This document shows, one piece after another, positions 12,753 to 24,570 of a stretch of 64,000 nucleotides of DNA. Origin of the DNA: Knoxdaviesia capensis (taxonomy: Eukaryota > Ascomycota > Sordariomycetes > Microascales > Gondwanamycetaceae); the NCBI GenBank assembly GCA_001510575.1, contig LNGK01000007.1:1916151-1980150 (forward strand), in the 5' to 3' direction. The translations under genes and the position numbers were made by a program. Within the stretch, counting starts at the first letter, position 1, and each line of letters opens with the position of its first letter. Under the pieces are notes generated by a model. It saw nothing but the letters and a program-made list of their open reading frames with translations. It was not told the DNA's origin and did no database searches.

Positions 12753-13000
12753 CCGTCCGTCGCTGTGTCTGTGTCCCGCTTGACTATTGACAGACAGCCC
12801 CTTGGCCCCGGCGGCCACCACTGTTGTACCGGTACTTCTCGCCCATGTATCTTTCCCTGCACCCCCATGCACGCGTACCTGAATGTACCGTATCTGGGGC
12901 CCTGGATCAAAGCTAAATCATTTTCCTCCTCGTCCAACTTGGTTCCTAAGCTAAACCTACCCAAGATCCATGCGCTCGCTCGCTGGAGAGTCTAAACCAT

Positions 13001-15040
13001 TTCCACCACCCACCAACCCCAGTCTCTCGAATAATTGATTTGATTCCCACTCCTTTTTGTTAGTGCTATTTGCTCCAGTCTGAACTTTGAACAGGGCCGG
13101 GCGGCTGCTCAAAGCTCTCGTGCAGCGTCTGAATCTTTCCTTTTCGACCTTGTCCCAGTATCCTTCCTGCGCTGACTACCACCTACCACTTACTAGTCCT
13201 TGCCATATGCCCGCTCTTTCCCTCTTCCTGGTCTCCTTAGTGTAAATGGACAGACTTGTGCAATCTTGCGGGAAGGCGTGTGCATGCATCTTGGGTCGCG
13301 CCTTCTTCCTCTCTCGCTCTCGCTCTCGCTCTCTCTCTCGTGGCTTTCCCCATTCTCATCGCTCCTTCCTCCTTGTCCCACTTGCTCCTTTGTCCGTTCT
13401 TCGCTCCTTCCCTCCCCAATTCCCTCCAATCAACCTCTAATCTGACCTTTAGTCTTTCACTCTCTCTTCTCCTGTTCTCTCTCTTTTCTTTTCTTTTCTT
13501 CTCTTTTTTTTTTTGTTTCTTCTAATCCACTTCCGTCACTCTTGACGCCTGGTTTTTCTTCTTCTTCCCCTTTCCCGCCGTCTCTCGTTCTTTTTTTGAT
13601 TTTGTGTGTTTTTTTCCTGGGGGGTTCTTCGTTTTTTTGGGTAATAATTCAGACCGACTCGGGGTCTTCTCGTTTGCTGTGCGTGTTTCTATTGCACCGG
13701 CTATAATCGCTCCGTTCTGTCCATCGTCCCTCCATCTCAGAGCATCACCAACCGTCGGCCCGAGCTGTCTCGCCTTCTTCTCTCCTAATAATCTCGGGTT
13801 CCCGACGACTTCATTCGACCTTCAAACAATCAAAATCACGTTCGTGTGTGAGAAATCAACCCCCCAAAGGAGCTGGATAACCGAAATCAGACGTGAGCTT
13901 TGACGACCTCACATAATCCGCAACGCCGGCTGATATTTCAACGAAACCCACTTCGTTTCCCCCCTCTCCCGAGTGAGAATTGGCACTATCTTTGACGAGG
14001 ACAAAAGTGTAAAGGAGTCTGTGTGATCCTGTGGCATCACCCTCCAGCCTTTTCCCCCGTCCCTGGATTGGAAACTTTGTTCGCGCTCCTTGCGCCCTTC
14101 CGATACTACGGAGTCCACCATCCTGCATATCCTGCATCGCTTCCTGCATCTTCCTGCATGCCGCTGGCACACCACCGGAACTACTTATTCTTTTAATAAC
14201 TGGCCTTTTCTTTATTCTCTCTTTTATTTATATTTGTTTGTTCTTTTTCTCTCCAAAATTCCGGGGGTTTAATTCTGTTTAGCCTTTTTCTCGTTTGCCA
14301 TTCGGTGCACGAACCTTCAAGTTCAACATACTCTTGAACCAACCCGCCCGCCATTCTTTTTTTATTCTATTTTACTGTGCCAAGAAAGTTGTCCTCGCTC
14401 TCTTCAATCTTTTGGATATCATACTGTTGTCTCCCACTGGAGGAATTCACTTCACTATTCTCTGCTGGATCCCTTCCTGGCTTCTTGCTCTCTCTTTTTC
14501 TCCCTTTCTGTCCAAACGCCTCTTTCGACATTCCGATCTTCCCGTGATTAAGAGAGACTCTATTTTCCCGGACTCCCGCGAACGCGCATCAACTTCTGTC
14601 TGCACTTCGCCTCCGACACTGGAGCCCTAATACGACGTCGTGTAGAAAGGCAACCTTTGGATTTGGGCAGTGTTTTCCGCAGCGGTTCGCCCATCAACCT
14701 CGACTGCTTCGATCTTCACTGGAGACTGAGCCTGGATTTTTCTCATCCTGCCGAGTGATCACTGCCTTTAGCCTTATTACCCGCCCACGATTGCTTGCCC
14801 TGCCACCTCGCCTACCGAAAAGCTTCAACAATAGTGACTGCGCACCACTTTGTTGCGGCTCGACATTAATTTGTGCGTGGCCCGGACTTCCCAACCACTC
14901 TGTGATATTGGGAATCTCGTCCTTCACCACCACGAGCTTTTGTCGATATAAACGCCTGGTTTTCTACAAACGCCGGACGCGAATCTCTTCACGCCCTGTC
15001 ACCACCTTATTCCCTCGATTATCAACCACATCCGATCAAT
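13001..15040 (+). promoter_or_regulatory. Long pyrimidine-rich promoter/leader of the SH3 membrane-protein gene
   Basis: The top strand is heavily C/T-rich with many T runs, like the shorter leaders before the other plus-strand genes in this window. No coding family is seen. A small cluster of cctgcat repeats lies at 14124-14160. The real transcription start and any leader introns cannot be placed from sequence alone. A 2-kb leader region suggests a heavily regulated gene, which is inference. Confidence 0.5.
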
Positions 15041-17094
15041 ATGGCTTCCTCCAGTAAATCTGCCTCTTCGAGGCAAGATACCAGTCGAAGCCGTGTCCAG
15101 CGTCGCGACCGCTCTACCAAGTCTCAGCGCTTTGCGAAAGCCATCGCCTTGTCTCTCTTGTCTTCATCCCCGGCTCTTGTCTCTGCCCAATGCATATCTT
15201 TGAAAGAGTCAACCGGCTGTCAGGCGTGGCCAGATGCAGCTGTGACTATCGACAGATCGATAACTGGAAGATAGTAAGTCACAATTGAACTCCCTCCACT
15301 TCGAACTCGGGGGACTTACGTTCCAAATCGACATGCAAGCGATATCTAACCGGTATAAATAGTTCGTTCCTTCAATTCGTCACAGACACAGCTTCGTTTG
15401 ACCGTGAGCTGGATTCATACCTGGAGACAGCCTACATTGGCGACAAGTAAGTCGAGAACAACTCACCTGGTTCTCTCTTGCAGCGTTTGCAGTATCTAAC
15501 CTGGGCTTGTTTCTCCAACTGTTAGGTTTGGCGTGCAGTTTGGCTGTGGCACTCTCAACTACACCAAGAACACCGATTACTACGCCAGATTTACCAAGAC
15601 TGCAATCTGCAGCTCATTGATACACCTTTCCCGACAAGTGTGCAGTGTCGCTGCTGAAGACAGCCTTCCTTTGTGCGCTGACACATGTGTAAGTACCAGA
15701 CACAGCTCTCCCCAACGGCAGTGCCTTTTTTGACGTACGCGATGCTAATACGTCTCCGATTTTAGGCCCAATTTGCACAAGGCGAAGTCTTCGTCACCTC
15801 CAACGACGACTTGTGCCCAAACCCCGGCCCAAACCTGTTCCCCTTGATCCGCGCAGATTTTACTACTTGCTCACTGGCGGACGAGTCCCTCTCCACAACG
15901 ACCTGCGTCCAAGGAATCACCAACGAGCCCTTGAACTGTGGGTTTTCCGAGAACACCCTTGGCCTTTGCGCATACTGTGGAGCTGGTGGCTTAAATTCCA
16001 CCGACTCTTGTTGCTATAAGTCAAACATTGACGAGCGGTGTGCCGGCGTTACACTGCCTACTCTCGTTCCCACCGTCACATTTACCCTTCCGGCCCCGAC
16101 GGAAAGCTCAGCTGCTCCCACGTCATCCGATGAGGCCGCTTCGTCCAGCGGCAGCGGCCTGAGTGGCGGCCAGATTGCCGGAATCGTTCTCGGATCGATT
16201 GGCGGTGCTTTGCTTATCGCCGCTCTCTTCTATGTTTGCTTCATGCTGCTTCGGCGCCGCCGTGGTTCCAGCCAGACCGGAAGCATCTTCAACCAGCCGT
16301 CGCCTGCTCGCAAGGGACCCCCGTCGTCTCAACAAATGATCCAGAAGCCGGATGCTGATATTGCCGCCCCGCAAGGATATGAGATGTTGCCGGGTGGCCG
16401 CATTGCCCGTATGTCGGCACTGGAAGGCCATTCCGATGCTCCCTCGCACCACACTCTCGGTGCTATCCCTATGGGTCCGCCCAGCAATGCTGGTTCTCGG
16501 AGACGCGGAGACAACCAGTCGTCATCTGACGAGTATATTGACAGCCCCGAGCCCGAGACCCGCGTCGGTGTTTTGCGGCCACCTCCCACTGCTGGCCGTA
16601 GACAGGGCTCCATTTCCAGCGGATCCGTTCTCGGCGGCGACGATCCGCACTCCCCTTCCAGCGCCGGTGGCATGTCTTCGCCTCAGGGACTTGCCAGCCA
16701 ACAGTCCGAACAGCTTCCTTTCTTCAAGGATTACTATTCGCAGGATGATATCCACCCTGGTGACCGCGTTGCGGTCCTGTGGGCCTACCAGCCGCGTGCT
16801 GCCGACGAGTTTTCCCTTGAGCGTGGCGACATGCTCAAGGTTGTTGGCATTTGGGACGACGGCTGGGCAACTGGCATCATGCTCGATGAACGGGCTGACG
16901 AGTGGGAGGCGCGGCGGCAAACCCAGAGAGACAGCGGTGTCTCCAACACCTCTGGCCGTGCCCGTGATACCTCCCCTCCCGTTAGTGGAGAAATCAAGGC
17001 GTTCCCGCTTGTGTGTGTTTGCGTTCCAGAGCACTGGCGCAAGACGATTGAGGGAGATGGCTCAACCGAGACCACCTCCTCCGCACACCAATAA
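15041..17094 (+). CDS. Membrane-anchored SH3-domain protein, Fus1-like
   Basis: Exons 15041-15273, 15363-15446, 15526-15688 and 15766-17094 give 602 residues, with all junctions GT-AG and in frame. An N-terminal hydrophobic segment (FAKAIALSLLSSSPALVSA, about residues 31-49) looks like a signal sequence behind a basic region. A Cys-rich extracellular-looking domain follows to about residue 255, then a Ser/Thr-rich stalk. One transmembrane helix starts near residue 297 (IAGIVLGSIGGALLIAALF), followed by the stop-transfer cluster LRRRR. After a Ser/Pro-rich cytoplasmic linker there is a C-terminal SH3 domain from about residue 493, with the ALYxY-like VLWAYQPRAADE, LERGDML and DDGWATG. The layout matches fungal Fus1-type SH3 proteins, scaffolds at polarised growth or cell-fusion sites; its exact role in filamentous species is not established. 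Confidence 0.88.
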
Positions 17095-18557
17095 TCGTTT
17101 GCTTTCGCATCAACAGATGCGTATGCTCATGTCTCTTTTAATGATCCAAAAGTGGGAGTGAACGGGGGAGCGGCCTTTTCTGCTTTTCTCTTAACGTCCT
17201 TGCCACTAGGCGGGTGTCATGGAATTGCTTTTTCTGTTTCTGTTTCTATTTTTTTCTATGTTGGTTCTACCAAGCATCTTGCCACGGCGTTTTCTTCGGC
17301 ACATCGTTAATGGTGTGTCTGTCTAGCCTTGATCTTCTCTTTTTCGTCTTCTATCTCCCTCTCTCGGTCTTGAGCGCTGTTCTTCAAGCCTTAGCTACCT
17401 CTTAACTCTCTCTATCTCTATTATGTCTCCATTCCTATTTCTGTCCTTCCTCCTCTGACCGAGCATCGCCTGTCATCTTTTTCTTCATTTCTATCCGTTC
17501 TCTCGGATCCCACTTTTCATTTTTTTCTTTTCTTTTTTATCTTCTAATATAACGACTTCCAGCATCTTGTGTTCGCTGAAATGGTTATCGACGGTTTCCT
17601 TTCATATACCCTCTCTTATATATATTTTTGAACATCAGGTGTTTATATAAACTTTTTCTCCACCCTTTTCCTTTTCTTCTTTTTGTCTTGACAGTGGAGG
17701 TTTTGAACAGACGGCGCAATTAGAGAGGATACAATATGTACATAGTTCGGCTTTATTATTCGTCTAGCTCTTGCTACATATATTCCGCTTTTTTTTTTGC
17801 CGATCTTACACTTCTTGGTCCGGAACTAAACGTATGCGTGAGGGTGATTTATGTGTTGTACGCGGATGTAGCCCCTGGAATATCGAGATGCTCGTAGATG
17901 TGCGTTGTTGCACAACAAACAACGATATCTGGAGCGGTGCGCTAAATGGTGTAAGCGGCGTGCGCTTTAAGCGCGATGTAGGCGGTGACAAACGCGGAGT
18001 GGATGACTAAGGCAGAATCCCCCAATTTTGGGTGTTCTGATTGGACCCTCAAGCTTGAACGTCATCCCAAGCTTTTAAACTTCCCACAACAGCTCTTGAG
18101 CTATTCTCTCCGATTTTATTCGTTTCTTGTCACATCTATCCCATAATCATCGGATGTATTTTTTCACCTGTTGCCAACAGTCTGTGTAGCTTTACCGAGA
18201 GATCTCACCGAGAATCGTCTTCATTTCTCAGTATTATTTTTTCCAGCGTGTTCAAACCTGTTTGCTCCCCGCCGCGTTTTCGTTTTCCAGGCTGCCGCCA
18301 GACCCAAGATGTGCGACGCCGCGAGAACTCTCTTGACTGACTGAGGCAGGCAACTCTCTGGTGGCTGCTGTTGAACTATCATAGCTAGACACGGCTCTCA
18401 ATTCAATTAATTTTCATTGCTCTTCTGTATCCTATCTCGTTTGCCTCCCACCGTCCCAAGGGTCTCCGTTGCAGAGGACCCCCGAAGACGCCGACCCCCC
18501 CTTCTCGATCTCTCCCCCCGTCTCTCCCCCCGTCTTCCCTTTCACATCTTCTTAGCC
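17095..18557. other. 3' flank and VPS15 upstream region
   Basis: T-rich 3' flank of the SH3 gene, then about 1 kb before VPS15 that turns C/T-rich from about 18400. A short perfect dyad gcgctt-t-aagcgc is at 17962-17974. No gene is supported. Confidence 0.5.
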
Positions 18558-21500
18558 ATGGGTCAAGGCTTCTCGCTGGCCACGCCCTCGGCGGGTGTGG
18601 TCGGCCTCGACTCCCCGTTACTCCAGGACTTGGTGTACGAGAAGAGCATGGGAAATGCCCGCTTCATGAAGAGCATCCGGGCTCGGCATCCCGATGGTGT
18701 CGTGCTGGTGAAGGCGCTGCTGAAGCCGTTCACACCGATGGATTTGTCAGAATACACAGCAAAACTCCGAGGTATGCTTCGGGAATGCACTTCCGCTCAA
18801 TGTTTAGTAACTAATGGACCGTCTGCCGCCACCATGCAGCACAACGAAAGGCTCTGGCCGAAGTTCCCAACGCTCTCCCCTACGAACGAATCATCGAGAC
18901 GGAAACCAGCGGCTTTCTCGTCCGCCAGTACATGTACAGCTCGCTCTATGACCGCATAAGCACGCGACCGTTCCTGGAGGATATCGAGAAGAAGTGGCTG
19001 GCCTTCCAGCTTCTGTGCGCACTTCGCGACTGCCACGCCCGCAACGTGTACCACGGCGATATCAAGGCGCAGAATGTGCTCGTCACGTCGTGGAACTGGC
19101 TGTACCTGTCGGACTTCTCGTCGGCGCTCAAACCCGTCATGCTGCCCTACGATAACCCGGCCGACTTCTCGTACTTCTTCGATACTGCGGGGAAGCGGAC
19201 GTGCTATGTCGCGCCGGAACGCTTCCGCAATAACCCGGCGCCTGCTGGAGCTGCAGCCGGCGGCCCCGGTGGTAGTGGCGATAACGAGCAGCTGACCTGG
19301 GCCATGGACATCTTCAGCGCTGGGTGTGTGATTGCGCAGCTGTTTCTGGAGACCGAGCTCTTCACTCTCAGCCAACTGTACCGCTACCGCAACGGCGAGT
19401 TTGACCCGGCCGTGTCACTGCTCAGCATGATTGCCGACCGGGAGGTGCGCGGCATGATTGCCCACATGATCCAGCTTGACCCAGAGAAGCGTTACTCGGC
19501 CGAGCAGTACCTCAACTTTTACAAAGGGAAAGTGTTCCCATCATACTTTGACGACTTCCTGCATCAGTACATGGGCTTGGTGACCGATCCGTCGTCGGGA
19601 AACAGCCCCATGTCGAACAGCACCAAGAATTTTGGCGAGGCCGACGACCGGATCGATCGTGTGTTCTACGACTTTGATAAGATCGCCTACTTCCTCGGAT
19701 ACACGGATGTGGGCCGTGGCTTGCCACAACCGCCGATGCCCCGGCTTGGGCTTGGCCAGATCCCCGTGCGCCTGAGCATCCCGAACCACAACCACTACAT
19801 CACCGCGGGCCTGGACCCCCCTGAAGACGACGGCACGCTGATCTTCTTGACGCTGGTGACGTCGTCTCTGCGGAATACTGCGCGGTCCGCATCGAAGATC
19901 CGCGGCTGCGATGTGCTGCTTGCCTTTTCCGAGCGGCTGACGGACGAGGCCAAACTTGATCGCGTGCTCCCTTACTTGGTTGGCTTGTTGAATGACCAGG
20001 CCGACATTGTTGTCATGTCCGCCATTCGCAGCATCACGCAGCTGTTGCAGCTGGTGCGGGTTGTCACGCCCATCAACTCGCATGTGTTTGTCGAGTACAT
20101 TTTGCCGCGTCTCCAGGCGGTTCTGCAGCCGATCAATCCATCCCGGCCGCCACCGAGCGAACTTGTGCGCGGTACATACGCAGCATGCATCGGTAGTCTG
20201 GCCACCACGGCGTCGCGGTTCCTTGAAATGGCGGCTACGCTCAAGACGGATGGCCAGATGAATGTGTCGGATCCCGAGGTCGAGCCGGGGCTGGAGTCGG
20301 AGGCGTCGTTTGACCAGTTGTTCGACAACGCCCTGCGACAGCTCATTATCATGTTCGAGACGCATACCAAGGTGCTCGCGGAGGATCCCGATGTGTTTGT
20401 CCGCCGGGCGTTCCTCACCTCGGTGCCCGAGCTGTGCATGTTCTTCGGACCGGCCGAGTCCAACGACATCTTGCTAGCCCACCTTAACACCTATCTCAAC
20501 GACCGGGACTGGATGCTCAAATGCGCCTTCTTCGATACCATAGTGGGCATCGCGACGCTGGTAGGCCCGATAAGTCTCGAGGAGTTTATCCTGCCGCTGA
20601 TGATTCCTGCCATCACGGACTCGGAGGAGTTTGTGGTGCAGTCTGCACTGCACGCGTTTGCCGAGCTTGCAAATCTGGGGCTGCTCTCGCGGCCGAAACT
20701 GTGGGAGCTGCTGGAGATCATCGGCCGGTGCACGATGCACCCTAACCTGTGGATCCGGGAGGCGGCTGCGGAGTTTATTTCGGCGTCGACGCGCTACCTC
20801 GGCATCGCCGATATCCGGTGCATGGTGATGCCACTGGTGCGGCCGTACCTGAAGCCCGATATCATCCCCACCTTTGAGGAGCTGGACCTGCTGGATGCAC
20901 TAAAGCGGCCGCTCACCCGGCCGGTGTTCGACCAGGTGCTGGCGTGGGCGCTCACCAGCGAAAAGGGCGCGTTCTGGAAACCCGTGCAGCAGCTGCGGTC
21001 GATGAGCTTTGGCGGCGCCAGCGCGGGGGCGCGGTCGTCCACGCGCGACCTGACGCCGCAGAGCTTCCAGAAGATTGTGCGGAACTCGGAGGACGAGCAC
21101 TGGCTGGCGCGGCTGCGGTCGCTGGGGCTGACCACCGAGGACGAGGTCAAGTTGCTCGCGCTGCGCGAGTTTATCTGGCGGCTGAGCCGGTTGCGCTCGC
21201 GCGCGTCGGTTTCGGCGGCGAGCGCGGCGGAGGTGCCGATGGTCAACGAGGTTATATCGCTGAAGACGCTGGGGATTACCCCACAGACGGTGTTTTTCGT
21301 CGAAGAGCCGCCACAGAGTAATGCTAGTGGCCTCGACGGCAGAGAGCCATCTTCTGCTCCGGGCGACCGGCAGGCCAAGGCGCCCTACACTATCCAGGAT
21401 GCGCTGATGGATGCCTCGATGACGATTGACGGGCCATCGGGCAAGCGCAAGCCAGGCGGGACTCGGACCCAGGTCAACCGCAGCGTGTCGCCCACGGGAC

Positions 21501-23479
21501 GGCACAGTCGGGCCAGCTCGCTTGCCGGCCGCGGCCTCCGGGTCCCTGGCGACGGTGCGGACGATTCGTACCTTGCGCGGCGGATTGTGCGCCATAAGAC
21601 CAGCGCGCTCAGCTTGCTTGACCGGCGCGACAGCAACAAGACGGTGGCGGAGACTTCCACCACGGCGGCCACGGCGCTAGGCGAGGTTGAGGGTCCGTTT
21701 GTGCCGGGCGTGGAGGGTCAGGCGGGCCAGTTTGGCCAGGGCGGAGCTGGCGGGAGCATGCATGGCGAGGGTGGCGCTAACGGCGGCCTTCGACCTGGCC
21801 ATAGCTACGAAGGCAACGACCCGAGCATTCTGAAGATGCTGGCCAACATGTCGGTGGAGAACTTCCAGCACGACAGCCCGGAGTTTGGGCCCCGGGTCGG
21901 TCCGTACCGCCGGCGGGTGGTGGCGCCGACCAACCCGCGCCAGCCGCAGCAGGCTCCACCGCCGTGGCGGCCCAAGAGCCGGCTGGTGGCGACCTTCTCG
22001 GAGCATACGGGGCCGATCAACCGCGTGGTGGTGTCTCCGGACCATGCGTTTTTCATCACGGGCTCGTCCGATGGTAGCGTGAAGGTGTGGGACTCGGCGC
22101 GGCTGGAGCGTAACATTACCCACCGGTCGAGACAGACCCACCGCCATGCGACCGGCTCGAAGGTGTTGGCGCTCTGCTTTATCGAGCAGACGCACTGCTT
22201 CGTCAGCTGCGCCAGCGACGGCAGCGTGAACATTGTGCGGGTGGACATCCTCGTTAACGGCGGGGCGCTGCGCTATGGCAAGCTGCGGGTGCTGCGGGAG
22301 TACCAGCTGGCGGAGGGCGAGCACGCGGTGTGGTGCGAGCACTTCCGCACAGAATCCAACTCGGTGCTGGTGCTGGCGACGAACCGGTCGCGCATCGTGG
22401 GGCTCGACGTGCGCACGATGACGGAGCTGTACGTGCTGGAGAACCCGGTGCACCACGGCACGCCGACGTGTTTCTGCGTCGACCGCAAGCGCTGCTGGCT
22501 GGTAGTCGGCACGTCGCACGGCGTGCTGGACCTGTGGGACCTGCGGTTCAAGACGCGGGTCAAAGGGTGGGGGGTGCCCGGCAAGAGCGCCATCTACCGC
22601 GTGTGTCTGCACCCGACGCGCGGCCACGGCCGCTGGGTCTGCGTGGCGGGCGGCACCGGGCAGGGCGAGGTCACGGTGTGGGATCTGGAGAAGACGGCGT
22701 GCCGCGAGATCTATCGGGTCGGCGGGAACAAGGAGGCGCCGCGCGGGTATGAGGCGTGGGAGGTGGACGAGGAGCGGGCAGAGGGCATGCTGGGGCGGTT
22801 CGGCACGAACATTGAGCCAACGGCCGCCAGTGGCGCGGCGGCCAACGGAGCCGCCACATCCAACAGCAACAGCAACGGCAGTAGCAGTGGCAACACGGAC
22901 CGCGGGGTGCGGGCGATGGTGGCGGGCACGACGGTGGTCGACGACCACCAGCGGGACATCCGCCNGTACATCATCACGGCGGGGTCGGACAAGAAGCTGC
23001 GGTTCTGGGACCTGCTGCGGGTCGAGCACTCGGTGGTGTACAGCGGCTTGGCGGCCGACGAGCCGCGGCCGACGTTTGCGGCGTCGCTGCTGACGCGGTC
23101 GATGACGCTGATCACCGAGAAGGTGCAGTGGGCCGAGGGGGCGTCGTCGCCGTCGCCGGTGTCTGCGTCTGCATCGGCGTCTGCGTCCGGGGCTGCGTCG
23201 CCTGCCGGCGGCGGTTCAAGGGGCACTTCGCGGGCGGCGTCCACCACGGGTGCGGCTGCCGGCGCTGGGACTACTGGCGGGAACGGGGGTGCAGGTGCAG
23301 GTGGGGGTGGGGGTGGGGCACGCACGAGCCGGCCGCCGCGGTCGACGGTGATCTCGGCGGAGCAGCACCAGCTGCTGAAGTCGCATCTGGACGCGATTAC
23401 CGATGTGGCGGTGCTGGAGGATCCGTATCCGATGTCGGTGTCGGTGGACCGGTCGGGGGTTGTGTATGTGTTCCAGTGA
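18558..23479 (+). CDS. VPS15: Serine/threonine kinase-like VPS15, regulatory subunit of class III PI3-kinase
   Basis: VPS15 holds VPS34 on endosomes, vacuoles and autophagosome precursors. Exons 18558-18771 and 18840-23479 (one 68-bp intron) encode 1617 residues, normal for the family. The start MGQGFS is a good N-myristoylation signal. The kinase domain follows, with HGDIKAQN (about residues 143-150) replacing the usual HRDLKxxN and DFS (163-165) replacing DFG, both typical VPS15 deviations. A helical HEAT region occupies about 340-790. A Ser/Gly/Ala-rich linker leads to a C-terminal WD40 propeller from about 1120, with repeats ending in GSVKVWD, VLDLWDL, VTVWDLE and LRFWDLL. One ambiguous base at 22965 leaves one residue undefined without shifting frame. 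A Gly/Ala/Ser-rich insert lies near the last blades. Extreme GC3 bias produces long antisense frames, which are shadows. Confidence 0.97.
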
Positions 23480-24570
23480 GGAGTCTGTGTTTGTTGTTGT
23501 TTGGGTTTGTGTGTGTGTGTGTGTTTGTTTTCTTCTGTGGGAGAACCTGCGAGAAGGGGTGGTGGTGGTTGGTTGATAGCGATACCTGTGACATACACCT
23601 TTTCGCCTGCTTTGATCGGTATGGGAGGAGAGCTGGGGTGGAGTATGTGCTATAACGATCTAGACCTGTCACACTGTTTTTGTTGATTTTTATTTTCTAC
23701 TGTGAGCTTTCTTGTCGGCGTAATGACGGCGGTGGTTCGCGATAGGGCGTTCGTGTGCTTCAGGTGCTCGAGAGAGGACGACGTGTATATTCGCGGCACC
23801 CACACCTGAAAGCCTTGCTTTTACTGCATGCTCTCGATGAACACACTGTAGCTCCGTCGTTTCTTTTTCGGGACTCGGTCGTCGGAGCCTCACTGCTCCC
23901 TCAACGGCGTTGCCGTCAAGACCGGCGCTCCGGAAAGCGCACCAGCCACACCGGCCGCCGGGATATATGTGGCGCAAGCTTCTCCGCGCCACACCTCTTT
24001 AGAACCGACCAAAAGTCTTGCGCCACTTTCCCAATTGGTTGCTTCAGCAGCAGCAGCAGCAGGCGGCCAGTCGCACCTTCCCCGAATTTCGCCCACCTAT
24101 CATCGCAAGCTCGGAGCGCAGCTTCGGCTCATGCGACGGGCCACAAGTGTGTATGCAGCTTTTGGTAAGGGATTTTTCTCTTCCTCTCTACCACTTTTTT
24201 CTCCTGTGCCTTTTTTTGCTATGCAGTTTGGCTGTGTTTATGATGTGTGGGTTTTTTTATCTGATCACTTGCAGCCACCTTTGTTTTCCTCTCTCTTCCT
24301 CTTCTTTTTTGTCCCAGCTTTTTTCTTCCCCTTCCTCACATCTTCATCCATAAACCACCACCACCCACCGTCATCCGCCAGTTTCTCTTCTTTGGTTCCG
24401 TTGTTCTTGTGGTCTCCGTGTCCGTTTAATTGTCCGGAGTGTCTTCCCCCTCTCCTGTTCTTCTTTTCCGTCCCTCCGAGAGAGACAGAGCGCGCGATAT
24501 ATTTCTTCTCTCCCGAGCTTCCTTCTTTTTGCGACCGGCACTCCTCCCACCCCGTAATCCCTCACACAAT
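23480..24570. other. VPS15 3' flank and IDH2 promoter/leader
   Basis: GT-rich tract after the VPS15 stop, then a mixed region. From about 24160 a strongly pyrimidine-rich leader runs up to the IDH2 start. A short CAG run lies at 24045-24061. No gene is supported. Confidence 0.5.

Larger units (their letters stand above)
3774..13000. other. Gene-poor stretch, no supportable protein gene
   Basis: About 9.2 kb in which all reading frames are short, overlap on both strands, lack the GC3 bias of the real exons and match no family I recognise. I see no retrotransposon or DNA-transposon protein motif. It does hold GTACTGTAC-type palindromes (8330, 9135, 10345), a two-unit telomere-like repeat (7708) and CA and CT microsatellites, listed separately. 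It could be an extended regulatory region, house noncoding RNA, or contain fully decayed elements. Confidence 0.5.

Noticed and set aside
21677..23598. Long minus-strand frames (450 and 295 codons) opposite the VPS15 WD40 region
   Set aside because: They are shadows of a GC3-rich sense gene, and the residues are low-complexity Arg/Pro/Ala.
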